Assembly (NCBI RefSeq): GCF_002270415.1
Contig: NZ_NNRI01000022.1
Location: forward strand, 806,001-870,000
Direction: 5' to 3'
Origin: Mesorhizobium sophorae
Lineage (GTDB): Bacteria; Pseudomonadota; Alphaproteobacteria; Rhizobiales; Rhizobiaceae
DNA: 64,000 nt
The notes beneath the pieces are model-generated. The model did no database searches. It saw only the letters and a program-made list of their open reading frames with translations, and was not told the origin of the DNA. The position numbers and the translations under genes are program-made. Shown here piece by piece: positions 17,630-26,384 of this stretch (within the stretch, counting starts at the first letter, position 1; the number at the start of each line of letters is the position of its first letter).

Positions 17630-17863
17630 CTACTGGTCCGAAAACTTCACGCTCACGCCGCGCTGGCGAAAATAAGCCTGCATCAACTTGCGGCCCGAGC
17701 GGTTGTTCTGCGCCAACTTGGTCGGATCGAACACCGCCTGTTTTACCCCTTCTCGTGTCAGCGCCGCCTTCAGCGTCGCGATATGTGCGTCGATGTCGGC
17801 ATTGTCCGCCCGGAGCGAGACATAGATACTTTCGGTCGCCTGGGCCACGGTCGGTTCGTTCAC
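17630..17863 (-). CDS. Small hypothetical protein, GTG start
   Basis: 77 residues with a helix-rich, protein-like composition (ADIDAHIATLKAALTREGV) and a basic C-terminus (NNRSGRKLMQAYFRQRGVSV). The GTG at 17863 is preceded by AAAGGA 8 bases upstream, which decided the start; the frame is open farther upstream but is not protein-like. There is no membrane segment. Function unknown. It lies between the glyoxalase gene and the GH5 gene, all on this strand. Confidence 0.55.
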   Translation of the reverse strand: MNEPTVAQATESIYVSLRADNADIDAHIATLKAALTREGVKQAVFDPTKLAQNNRSGRKLMQAYFRQRGVSVKFSDQ

Positions 17864-18125
17864 TGGTGTCGTCCTTTGGTTGGTTGAGCGGCGGCTACCA
17901 CAGTTTCGCGGCTCTGGCGATACCGATGAGATTGAAGTCGTCTCTACCGGCATAGCGCGATCCTGGCGCATCCCGACCCCCAAGATGGTCGCTGGAGATG
18001 TCTGCTTTCGGGCAACCGCAAAATTGGACACTACGTCCAACTTGCGGCGCAAAGTTGCCGTTCGCGTCATGGAAGACGTAAGTCGGCTTGGCGTCGAACT
18101 TGTTCGGAGTGATTGGTTTTTTTTC

Positions 18126-19382
18126 CTAGTCCGCCGGCATGGTCAGGCCAAGTGCCGCGATGATATCCGGGTCGAGGGCCCGCGTGTTGTCGTCCATCAT
18201 CCCCATGCCGTCGAAGAGATTCCAGAATGCCCAGCCAAAGCCGAGATCCTCGCCGCCCTGGCGCACATCGGCGATGTAGCGTGCCCGATCGGGATTGGGC
18301 GCCGCCACATAGCGAGCGTCGGTGCGCAGCGCGCCGAATTCGCCCATGATGATGCGCTCCGGCGCAAGGCCGTGACTGTCACCCCAGGTGCGAACCTGGC
18401 GGAGATATTTGTCGACAAAGCGCCGGTCGGGCTGGGCGTCGAAATAGACCTTCAGCACGCGCTCGGTTTCCGCATAATAGGCTTCCTTGGCCTCATCCGT
18501 GGTTTCGGTATCCTGCGCCATGCGCGCCCTGACCGACGCCAGCGTCGCTTCCAACGAGCCGGCGGACGCCGGCCACGGCACGTTGTTGAGCGCACGGTAG
18601 ACGGGCTCGCGCATCCACGGCGCACCCTGATGGCTGAACAGATAGGGCTCATAGAAGTGGAAGGTGAACAGGATCGGCTCGAACGGCGACAGCGGCGCCG
18701 GATCTAGCGCGGTCAGCCCGCCGACCATCGAGCCGCAGCCTCCGGTGACCACCAGCGGCAAGGTTGCAGCCGATGCCCTTGCCGCGGTCAGAAGCGCGAG
18801 CTGGACCTGCGACCAGACGTCCGAAGCGCAGGCCTGCGGCGGCTCGTTGACGGCTTCGAGCGCCACCTTGCCGGGTTGGAAGCGCTCCAGCCTGCCGGCA
18901 AGTTCGCCGACCAGCCCGCGATAGAGATCGAAGGCGGGCGCGGTGACGCTGGCGACCATGCGGTCAGGATTCCAATAGTGGGTGGCGCCGTTGGCCTGCA
19001 CGTTGATGATGATGCCGAGGCCCGCATCGAGGGTGGCGCTGACTGCCGCGTCCAGCATGTCCAGCAACAGGGCGCGCGTGGTGGCGTCGGCCGCCAGGAA
19101 CGGGCCGGGATCGACCGGCAGGCGGATGAAATCGAGCCCCGTGTCGCGCAACCGGCGCAGGTCGTTGGCGGTCGGAACCGGCCGCTGCGGCTGGAAGGGC
19201 GGCCAGCCGTAGTCGGTGCGCGGCGTCGGGAATTCACGTGTCAGCGAGAACCAGGGCCAGGCATTGACGCCGCGCCTGAAGGGAGGCTCGGCGGCGCGGG
19301 CGAATTGCGCGATCGGGAGAGAGCCAAGTGCCGCGGTCGACAGCGCCGTCCGCAGCACCCGCCGGCGCGACCAGCCTGTCAT
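18126..19382 (-). CDS. Tat-exported GH5-family glycoside hydrolase (cellulase fold)
   Basis: 418 residues. The N-terminus SRRRVLRTALSTAALGSLP looks like a twin-arginine signal, with cleavage near residue 30. The (beta/alpha)8 enzyme has the GH5 catalytic pair: acid/base Glu180 in EAVNEPP and nucleophile Glu348 in IIMGEFGA. It probably trims or hydrolyses a beta-linked polysaccharide in the periplasm, as endoglycanases in exopolysaccharide clusters do. It overlaps the upstream glycosyltransferase gene by 4 bases (ATGA), indicating translational coupling. Confidence 0.9.
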   Translation of the reverse strand: MTGWSRRRVLRTALSTAALGSLPIAQFARAAEPPFRRGVNAWPWFSLTREFPTPRTDYGWPPFQPQRPVPTANDLRRLRDTGLDFIRLPVDPGPFLAADATTRALLLDMLDAAVSATLDAGLGIIINVQANGATHYWNPDRMVASVTAPAFDLYRGLVGELAGRLERFQPGKVALEAVNEPPQACASDVWSQVQLALLTAARASAATLPLVVTGGCGSMVGGLTALDPAPLSPFEPILFTFHFYEPYLFSHQGAPWMREPVYRALNNVPWPASAGSLEATLASVRARMAQDTETTDEAKEAYYAETERVLKVYFDAQPDRRFVDKYLRQVRTWGDSHGLAPERIIMGEFGALRTDARYVAAPNPDRARYIADVRQGGEDLGFGWAFWNLFDGMGMMDDNTRALDPDIIAALGLTMPAD

Positions 19383-20548
19383 GCAGTGCCGGGCGATGCG
19401 CGATTGGCCGCGACGGCGTCGTCGGCGGTGACACCGAGAAGCCGATAGGCTTCACGCTCATAGGCAGCCAGGACATCCTCCCAGCGGAAGGCTTCGCGGG
19501 CGCGGGCCCTTGCCGCGATGCCGCAATTCCTGACCAGGGCGTCATCGTCCTGCGTCTGTTGCATCCGCTCGGCGCAACTGTCGGTGTCGGTGAAGTAGAT
19601 CGCGGCGGCACCCGCGGTCCAGCGATTGAACGGATTGTCGTGCGCGATCACCATGTTGCCGGCCGCCAGCGCCTCGACCAGCGACGGGTTGGTGCCGCCG
19701 ACGGTGTGGCCATGCAGATAGGCTCGTGCGTGATAGCGCAGTGCCTTCACCGTCGCCTGGTCGTAGATGGCGCCCGGCAGAACAACCGATCCGTTCGCCG
19801 CCTTGCGGACGGCGACATGATAGGGGATTTCGTCCGACAGCGTCCCGAGCACCACCAGCTTCGTGTCGCGCTTGCGGCTGCAAAAGGCTTCGACGATCGG
19901 CAGGATGTTGTTGTCGGGTTCGATGCGCGCGATCGAGATCAGATAGCGCCCCGGCTCCAGGCCCAGCGCCCGGACCGGCGCCTCGGGCGCCGATGTCACC
20001 GGATCGGCGCCATAAGCGATGGTGGCGATGGCGCTACGCGGCCGTCGCGTCGCCAGATGGTCTGCGATGGCAGGATGATCGGCGACCAGACGATGCGAGG
20101 CCCAGGCGCCGATCCATTCGTTGAGCCAGAACCAGCTGCGCGCCGCCATCCCCCATTTGGGGCGTCGCCACTCGATGCCGTCCATATTGGTGAAGATCTT
20201 GCGCCCCTTCAGCCTGAGCCAGGTCAGGAAAACCGCGCCGTTGTAGCCGAGCACCAGGCAGACACCCGGCCGCCTGGCGGCGTCGCGCACGCATTGCCAA
20301 TCGAATTCCAAGGTCGCACGCGGCCCTTTCGAGGCAACCTGGACGTGGATGAGTTCGATACCGCGCCAGGTTTCGCTGCGCACCCTCTGGTCGATCCGCT
20401 CGACCTCCTCCTGGCAATAGACGCCGACCTTCCAGCCGCGCCCGGCAAGAAAAAATGCCAGTCTTTCGGCGAAGGTTTCAAAGCCGCCATGGGCCGCGGG
20501 TATGCCGCGCGTCCCCAGGATCAGAATGGCAGGCGTCTCTGGTTTCAT
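19379..20548 (-). CDS. Glycosyltransferase with DUF1972 N-terminal domain (rhamnosyltransferase-like)
   Basis: 389 residues, GT-B fold. The N-terminus ILILGTRGIPAAHGGFETFA is the DUF1972 signature seen in beta-1,4-rhamnosyltransferases and related enzymes. NMDGIEWRRPKWG and the C-terminal GGTNPSLVEALAAGN (donor nucleotide site) support this. It would add a sugar to the lipid-linked repeat unit at the inner membrane. Two starts are possible; ATG 20548 is preferred because the family motif begins 10 residues later, while ATG 20620 would add 24 unconvincing residues. Confidence 0.9.
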   Translation of the reverse strand: MKPETPAILILGTRGIPAAHGGFETFAERLAFFLAGRGWKVGVYCQEEVERIDQRVRSETWRGIELIHVQVASKGPRATLEFDWQCVRDAARRPGVCLVLGYNGAVFLTWLRLKGRKIFTNMDGIEWRRPKWGMAARSWFWLNEWIGAWASHRLVADHPAIADHLATRRPRSAIATIAYGADPVTSAPEAPVRALGLEPGRYLISIARIEPDNNILPIVEAFCSRKRDTKLVVLGTLSDEIPYHVAVRKAANGSVVLPGAIYDQATVKALRYHARAYLHGHTVGGTNPSLVEALAAGNMVIAHDNPFNRWTAGAAAIYFTDTDSCAERMQQTQDDDALVRNCGIAARARAREAFRWEDVLAAYEREAYRLLGVTADDAVAANRASPGTA

Positions 20549-20862
20549 GGCCGCTGGCACTTTCGGAACTTTATATATTAGCGATTGCTGCATCATCAAA
20601 ATCGGATGGGCAACTTCCATGCCATCCGACGATTTCGGCGTTCGGGCGGATGATCATCGCGCGGGTTGTAAAAAAACTGTATTGAACCCCGTGGTTGTTT
20701 CATTATCGGTCAACCCTTCTGTGCGTATCTGTGTCGAAACGAGGCATTGCCAGGGATTGGGCGTCCGCCAGTCGGGCGGATCAATCAGGCATGGTTCTTG
20801 CGAAAAGGTTCCCGCATTCCAGCGCCTGGTGCGATGGCTGCGGCACCTGGCGGGATACAAAG
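20549..20862. other. Intergenic region between divergent glycosyltransferase genes
   Basis: 314 bases, AT-richer near 20570-20600 (TTTATATATTAGCG) and 20670-20710, consistent with back-to-back promoters for the two halves of the polysaccharide locus. No clear operator or coding frame was found. Confidence 0.5.
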
Positions 20863-22032
20863 ATGCGGATTGCCTGCGTTCATCAGGGCTATGAACTCTA
20901 TGGTTCCGATCGCAGCTTCGCGGAGAGCGTTGCTGCGCTGCGCGCCGCGTTTCCGTCCGCCGACATCGAGGTGGTGCTGCCGCGCAGCGGGCCGATCGTG
21001 CAGATCCTGGAACACCATGCCAGCCGCATCGTCGTCGAGCCGCTCTGGGTGCTGAGGCGCCAGGCCATCCTGCGGCTGGCGACGGTCGAGATGGCGCGAT
21101 TGCCGATGGCCGTGCTTCGGGCCTGGCGGCGCCTCCGGGATTGCGATCTCACCTACGTCAACACCTCGATCGTGGCCGACTATGCGCTGGCCGCGCGCCT
21201 TCTCCCCGACAAGGCCATCCTGCATATCCACGAGATCCCCGAAGGCGTCATGCGCAGGATACTCGTCGGCCTGATGCGCTGGAGCCATGCGGATCTCATC
21301 TTCAACTCGCGCGCGACACGCGCCGTGTTCGGCGATCCCAAGGTCTCGCGCACGCATGTCGTCTACAACGGTGTCGCTGGGCCGGCGGCGGCCGAACCAA
21401 TGACTTATGACGGCAAGCGCCCTTTGCGGGTGCTGCTGCTCGGCCGGGTCAACAGGATCAAGGGCCAGGAGATTCTGCTCCAGGCGATCGCTTCGATGTC
21501 ACCGGAATTGCGGTCGAGGATCGAGGTGCGGCTGGTCGGCGGTGCCTTCGAAAACGTAGAGCGCGAACGCGCGCTGGCCGAACTGGTCGAAAGCATGGGC
21601 CTGGCCGAACGGGTCAGCGTGTTGCCGGTCGTAACGGACCCCTCGGCGCATTACCGCTGGGCCGACATCGTCACCGTGCCGTCGCGGCGTCCCGAATCGC
21701 TGGGGCGCGTCGCCATCGAGGCGATGGCCTATGGCCGTCCGCCGCTGGTGTCTGCCATTGGCGGCCTGGTGGAAGTGGTCAGCGATGGCGAGACCGGCTG
21801 GCATGTTCCGCCCGGCGACCCTGCCGTCCTTGCCGACAAATTGCGGGAGATCGTCCTTCGGCCAGATGCCTGGCGTGGGTTCGTCGCCGCGGGACGGTTG
21901 CGATACGAGGAGATTTTCAGCGAGCCGGTCGCGGCGGCGGCGATCGCGGCGATCGCTAGCGACAAGTTGAGGGCGGCGCTGGCGAAGCCTGGCCGGGCGC
22001 ATGCCGCCCGCGAAGCGGAGACCAGTCCGTGA
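20863..22032 (+). CDS. Family 4 glycosyltransferase
   Basis: 389 residues, GT-B fold. The start MRIACVHQGYELYGSDRSF is a typical GT4 acceptor-side opening with its glycine loop. The nucleotide-sugar half begins at RPLRVLLLGRVNRIKGQEIL, and the E-x7-E-like donor motif is in SRRPESLGRVAIEAMAYG. It is predicted to be cytosolic or peripheral on the inner membrane and to transfer one sugar of the exopolysaccharide unit. The frame is open 168 bases farther upstream, but the fold begins at this ATG. Its last codons overlap the flippase start by 4 bases. Confidence 0.92.
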   Translation: MRIACVHQGYELYGSDRSFAESVAALRAAFPSADIEVVLPRSGPIVQILEHHASRIVVEPLWVLRRQAILRLATVEMARLPMAVLRAWRRLRDCDLTYVNTSIVADYALAARLLPDKAILHIHEIPEGVMRRILVGLMRWSHADLIFNSRATRAVFGDPKVSRTHVVYNGVAGPAAAEPMTYDGKRPLRVLLLGRVNRIKGQEILLQAIASMSPELRSRIEVRLVGGAFENVERERALAELVESMGLAERVSVLPVVTDPSAHYRWADIVTVPSRRPESLGRVAIEAMAYGRPPLVSAIGGLVEVVSDGETGWHVPPGDPAVLADKLREIVLRPDAWRGFVAAGRLRYEEIFSEPVAAAAIAAIASDKLRAALAKPGRAHAAREAETSP

Positions 22033-23342
22033 AGTTCGTGTTTCCAGGCCATCTGCTGCGGCGCCTTGTGCTGATGATCGGCGGCGAGGCCATACAGAGC
22101 GGCTTTCACTTCGCGCTGAACATCACCCTGCTGCACGAGCTGTCGGCGGAAGGCTACGGCATCTTCGCCATCGCGATGGTGATGGGGGGCGTTGGCCTGT
22201 CCTACATCAGATCACTGACCGCCGTCCCGGCCAGCATTTGGATGGGCAAGAGCACCAACAGGGCCGGTGTCGACGCGCACGACGTGACGTTTGGAGGGGC
22301 CGCGGTGGTCGTCGCGTCGATCATGGGCGCCGTGACCGCGCTGCTGATGCTGCTGTGGGGTGACGCGGGCAGTATCGCCGCCGGTTGCTTCGTAGGGGCG
22401 TGGTCGCTGCGCAGCCATATGCGCACGGCATTCTTCGCGCGCCGCCAACAGATGGTGGTCAGCATAAGCGATTTCGCCTTCACGGTTGCCGGTGCCGCAA
22501 TGGCCGCGCTGGCGATCTGGATGGCGCCGAACGTGCTGCAAATGGTGTTTTATGCCCTTGCAGCGGCCAATGTGATCGGCATGGCGGTCCTTGCTCGCCT
22601 GGCGCCCCGTCCGCTTCGCGTCAGTTTCCGAGCGCCCGTGCGGCGACGCTATGCCAGGCTCTGGCGCCAACTGCGCTGGTCGGGATTCAGTGCGACGACC
22701 ACCAACATCCAGGGTCAGTGCCTGGCGCTGCTGGTCGCGGGTATTGCCGGTCCGGCGGCCTATGCGCCCATCGCGGCGGTTATCGTCCTGTTTGCCCCAC
22801 TGCGCATCGTCAGCCTGGCCTTTGTGAACATGCTGCAGCCCGAGCTTGCGAAGATGATGGGGAACAATGAAGTCAGGCGCGTGTGGATGCATGCCAAGCT
22901 ATGGTCGCTTGTCATGGGGCTCGGCAGCCTGGTTTACGGAGCCTGCATCCTGTTTGTCCTGCCGACGATAAAATCCCAGTCGCTCGCGGGAGCTTCGGTC
23001 AGCGTCATTGGCCTTCTCGCCGTGGCGAACTTCGTACCGATCATGCTCTACATCATGCCGCGCATCGTCCTCGAGATACTCGGCGAATTCCGGGTCGTGG
23101 CGTTCATCACAACGGCCGGCGCGGTCGTTGGTCTGGTCTTGATCGCAATCCTGCTCGCTATCGCTTCCCCGTCATGGTCGCTTGCAGGTGCCGCGGTCTC
23201 CGAGACCGTCGTGCTCGTGGCCTCATGGTATTTCGCTCACCGCCACATACTCGCGCTTGAGGGCGCGGATGGCCGGCATGACAGCCAGCCGAAATCGTGG
23301 CGACGCACCGAACCCGCCCCGCTCGCCACGGGAAAAAGGTAG
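22029..23342 (+). CDS. Wzx-like polysaccharide flippase (MOP superfamily)
   Basis: 437-residue polytopic membrane protein with roughly 12 hydrophobic helices arranged as in lipid-linked oligosaccharide flippases, with arginines concentrated in the cytosolic loops. It would move undecaprenyl-linked repeat units across the inner membrane. GTG start inside the GTGA overlap with the preceding glycosyltransferase stop, so translation is coupled. It is followed after 3 bases by an acyltransferase gene. Confidence 0.88.
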   Translation: MKFVFPGHLLRRLVLMIGGEAIQSGFHFALNITLLHELSAEGYGIFAIAMVMGGVGLSYIRSLTAVPASIWMGKSTNRAGVDAHDVTFGGAAVVVASIMGAVTALLMLLWGDAGSIAAGCFVGAWSLRSHMRTAFFARRQQMVVSISDFAFTVAGAAMAALAIWMAPNVLQMVFYALAAANVIGMAVLARLAPRPLRVSFRAPVRRRYARLWRQLRWSGFSATTTNIQGQCLALLVAGIAGPAAYAPIAAVIVLFAPLRIVSLAFVNMLQPELAKMMGNNEVRRVWMHAKLWSLVMGLGSLVYGACILFVLPTIKSQSLAGASVSVIGLLAVANFVPIMLYIMPRIVLEILGEFRVVAFITTAGAVVGLVLIAILLAIASPSWSLAGAAVSETVVLVASWYFAHRHILALEGADGRHDSQPKSWRRTEPAPLATGKR

Positions 23343-23345
23343 GAG

Positions 23346-24590
23346 ATGGACGTGTCGATCCAGACGTTGACGACTGCGCCGCCCGATGCGCCGACCGCTG
23401 GAGCGCCAGCACCGGCCGGGCAATCTATCGATGCTTCCCGAAGCATTGCGGGGGGAACCTACACGGCGCGGCTGCACACCAGTCTCGAGGCCGTCAAGCC
23501 GCTCTGGCTTCAATGCCAGGCGAATGGGACGTGCTCCGCCCATCAGCTCCATGCATGGGTCGAGGGGATCGTCAAACGGCTGGTGCCTGACGGCGCCGAG
23601 CTGCTCATCGTCGAGGTGACCGACGCCGGGACCGGCGAATTCAAGATGCTGGTGCCGCTGATGCGGCGATCGAGGCTCGGACATCGGGTCATCGAATGGC
23701 TGAGCTGCGGCGTCTGCGATTATTCAGCGCCGCTTCTCTCGGACAGGAGCCAGTGGACCCCGCAGGCTGCCGAAGCCGCGTGGGCGGCGGTCCGATCCAT
23801 CCTGCCGCGCGCGGACCGCATCCACATCACCGGAATTCCACGGCAAGTCTATGGAGTGCCCAATCCACTGGCGCTGCTGGCGGTCGCGCAAGAATCCAGC
23901 CTGATCACATCCGGCCTCGTGCTGGATGGCGACCCGGCGACCCTCATCAAGCGCCATGGCAGACCGTCCTTCGTCAAAACCTACTACAAGGACTGGCGCC
24001 GGCTCGAACGGCACGGCACCGTGGATATGATCGAGGCCAACACGCCGGCCTTGATAGAGCTCGTCTTCGGCGCCCTGGTCGAGATGCGGCTTAAGCGGTT
24101 TCGCCAACTGGGGCGTTTCGATCTCCTGGCGCAGCCGGCGGTTGTCGATTTCTACCGAAACGCAGCGCTCCAGGGCCTGTCCGACGGATCGGTGCGGATC
24201 TTCGGACTGCGGGTCGGCGAGGATTGGGTCTCTGTCCAGTATATGCTGGTCCGGCAAGGCACATTGCATGCCCTGCTGATCGGAATGGACCTGGAGGTGG
24301 TGCCCAACGCCTCACCGGGCCTGGGGCTCATGGGCGAACTGATGGGGTGGGGACTGCGGCAGGGGTTCGACTATTTCGACCTATCGGTGGGCAGCCAGCC
24401 TTATAAGGAACAGTTCGGCGCCGTGAGTTCGGTTTTGGCCAAGATCGACGAAACGCTGACGCCGCTCGGCAAGGGCGTAGCAGCCGTCGCTTCGCTTCGC
24501 GATCGGGCCGAGCTTTTCGTGCGGTCTCATCCGCGGCTGCTCAAAACCGCCCAGGGCGTAGTGCGCGGCTTGCGAAGGTCGAAGGGCTGA
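23346..24590 (+). CDS. BioF2/FemAB-like GNAT acyltransferase, copy 1
   Basis: 414 residues. The C-terminal 200 residues carry the Acetyltransf_6 pattern: LVEMRLKRFRQLGR, then FYRNAALQGLSDGSVRIFGL and FDYFDLSVGSQPYKEQFG. Such proteins transfer acyl or aminoacyl groups and are common in exopolysaccharide clusters. GGTAGGAG precedes the ATG. It shares long near-identical stretches with the gene at 24747, so the two are tandem duplicates. It probably decorates the polymer; the donor is unknown. Confidence 0.85.
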   Translation: MDVSIQTLTTAPPDAPTAGAPAPAGQSIDASRSIAGGTYTARLHTSLEAVKPLWLQCQANGTCSAHQLHAWVEGIVKRLVPDGAELLIVEVTDAGTGEFKMLVPLMRRSRLGHRVIEWLSCGVCDYSAPLLSDRSQWTPQAAEAAWAAVRSILPRADRIHITGIPRQVYGVPNPLALLAVAQESSLITSGLVLDGDPATLIKRHGRPSFVKTYYKDWRRLERHGTVDMIEANTPALIELVFGALVEMRLKRFRQLGRFDLLAQPAVVDFYRNAALQGLSDGSVRIFGLRVGEDWVSVQYMLVRQGTLHALLIGMDLEVVPNASPGLGLMGELMGWGLRQGFDYFDLSVGSQPYKEQFGAVSSVLAKIDETLTPLGKGVAAVASLRDRAELFVRSHPRLLKTAQGVVRGLRRSKG

Positions 24591-24746
24591 GGGCGGCCGC
24601 ATTTTGCGCTTGTTCCATATCAAAGAGGCTCGCGTTGATGCGCCTGTCTGGTCTGGAAGAACGCGGGTGGGCGGGGTCCATGCGGCTGAAAACAGGATCG
24701 CCGGCGACCGCGTCCGATCGCGGCGGGAGAAAGGTGGGAGGCAAAT

Positions 24747-25964
24747 ATGTCGAGCCAGGCAATGCGGATGGCACCGATATCGGCGGCGCAGCCTTCTGCT
24801 CCCGCCGCCAGCGCCGATACCTCCGAACGTGTCTACACGGCGCGGCTGCACACCAGCCTCGAGGCGGTCAAGCCGCTTTGGCTAGAGTGGCAGGCCAACG
24901 GCATCTGCACCGCCCATCAGCATTACGCCTGGGCCGAAGGGATCGCCACGCGGCTGATGCCCAAGAGTGCGGAACTGCTCGTCGTCGAGGTGAGCGATGC
25001 CGCGACCGGCGAGCCCAAAATGCTGGTGCCGCTGATGCGGCGCCGGGCCTACCGCCACTATGTGGTCGAATGGCTGAGCTGCGGCGTCTGCGACTATTCC
25101 GCGCCGCTGCTGGCGGATGCCAGCCCGTGGACCAGGCAGGGCGCTGAAGCCGCCTGGGCGGCGGTCTGTTCGGTGCTGCCGCCGGTGGATCGCATCCACA
25201 TCGCCGGTATCCCGCAGCAGGTCTTTGGCGTGGCCAATCCGCTGGCTCTGCTTTCGGCGACGCGCGATTCCATCCAGGTTACCTCCGGCCTGGTCTTGCA
25301 CGGCGACCCCGAGGGTCTCATCAAGCGCATCTGCAGGCCGTCCTTCGCCAAGGACTTCCGCAAGCACTGCCGCCGCTTTGAACAACTGGGCGGCCTCAGC
25401 CTGGTAGAGGCCGACACGCCCGCCCTGACGGAGGAGCTCTTCGGCACGCTGCTTGAGCTGCGGCTGAAGCGCTTTCGCGAGCTTGCGCGTTTCGATCTCC
25501 TGACGCGGCAATCGGCCGTCGATTTCTACCTGAACGCGGCCCTCCAGGGCCTGTCCGACGGATCGGTACGGCTCTTTGGACTGCGCGTCGGGCAAGCCTG
25601 GCTTGCCTCCATGCTCGTGCTGGCCAGAAAAGGCACTCTTCATGGCATCCTGCTTGCGATCGACAAGGATGCGGTCGCCAATGTGTCACCCGGCCTGACG
25701 ACGATTGGCAAGCTGATGATGTGGGGGCGCGAGCGGGGGTTCGATTACTTCGATCTGTCGGTCGGCGGTCAGGGCTACAAGGAACATATCGGTGCCGCGA
25801 ATTCGGTTCTGTCAGAGATCTGCGAACCGATGACGCTGCGGGGCTGGGGTGCGAATGCCGCCATTTTGTATCGCAGCCGGGCCGAGCGTTACGTGCGCTT
25901 GAGACCGCGGCTGCTCAAGGCCGTCCAGAGCGTAGCGCGCGGCTTGCGGCGATTGAAGGACTGA
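24747..25964 (+). CDS. BioF2/FemAB-like GNAT acyltransferase, copy 2
   Basis: 405 residues, clearly paralogous to the preceding gene. Shared blocks include TARLHTSLEAVKPLWL, VEWLSCGVCDYSAPLL, AALQGLSDGSVR and GFDYFDLSVG. The N-terminal 30 residues, an Ala/Pro-rich stretch, differ. GGGAGG lies 5 bases before the ATG. Divergence is greatest in the middle (residues 170-215), the part most likely to bind substrate, which suggests different acceptors. Last gene of the exopolysaccharide operon. Confidence 0.85.
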   Translation: MSSQAMRMAPISAAQPSAPAASADTSERVYTARLHTSLEAVKPLWLEWQANGICTAHQHYAWAEGIATRLMPKSAELLVVEVSDAATGEPKMLVPLMRRRAYRHYVVEWLSCGVCDYSAPLLADASPWTRQGAEAAWAAVCSVLPPVDRIHIAGIPQQVFGVANPLALLSATRDSIQVTSGLVLHGDPEGLIKRICRPSFAKDFRKHCRRFEQLGGLSLVEADTPALTEELFGTLLELRLKRFRELARFDLLTRQSAVDFYLNAALQGLSDGSVRLFGLRVGQAWLASMLVLARKGTLHGILLAIDKDAVANVSPGLTTIGKLMMWGRERGFDYFDLSVGGQGYKEHIGAANSVLSEICEPMTLRGWGANAAILYRSRAERYVRLRPRLLKAVQSVARGLRRLKD

Positions 25965-26074
25965 ACGCGGTTGTCCGCGAAATTGACAGGACAGCGCGTC
26001 TCCGTCATCCTTGAGCCCAGTCGCCAGGCCGTGGATCGCGGCCATGTGGTGTCAGGGCGACCGAGGGCAGCGTC

Positions 26075-26299
26075 ATGTTCAGTCCCGTCATCGGCCAGAA
26101 TGCCAAGCGCGCCGCGGTGCGCGAGGCGCTCGACCGCCACAAGGTCTACATCACCGCGCAGAGTTTTTCGGCCGGCGCCTACCAGGCGCGCGTGCTGGTC
26201 GACGGCGAGGCCTACTGGGTCGACGAATTCCGGCTCGCCCAACTGAAGCGAGGCCTGTCGCCAGCCGAGCTCGAGTTGACGCCGGCCACCGACGATTGA
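26075..26299 (+). CDS. Small hypothetical protein
   Basis: 74 residues, compact and protein-like (RAAVREALDRHKVYITAQSF, then VLVDGEAYWVDEFRLAQLK), with no membrane segment or cysteines. GAGGG lies 9 bases before the ATG. It stands alone between the exopolysaccharide operon and ligD, and 85 bases separate it from the ligD start, so it may share the ligD transcript. Function unknown. Confidence 0.6.
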   Translation: MFSPVIGQNAKRAAVREALDRHKVYITAQSFSAGAYQARVLVDGEAYWVDEFRLAQLKRGLSPAELELTPATDD

Positions 26300-26384
26300 G
26301 CCGCACGAAGAGCACGGCGGTCGCTAACGTGCCCCTCCTTCCGGCAAAAGCATGGATGCCACCCGCCAGCGGTCGCGTCTGACC

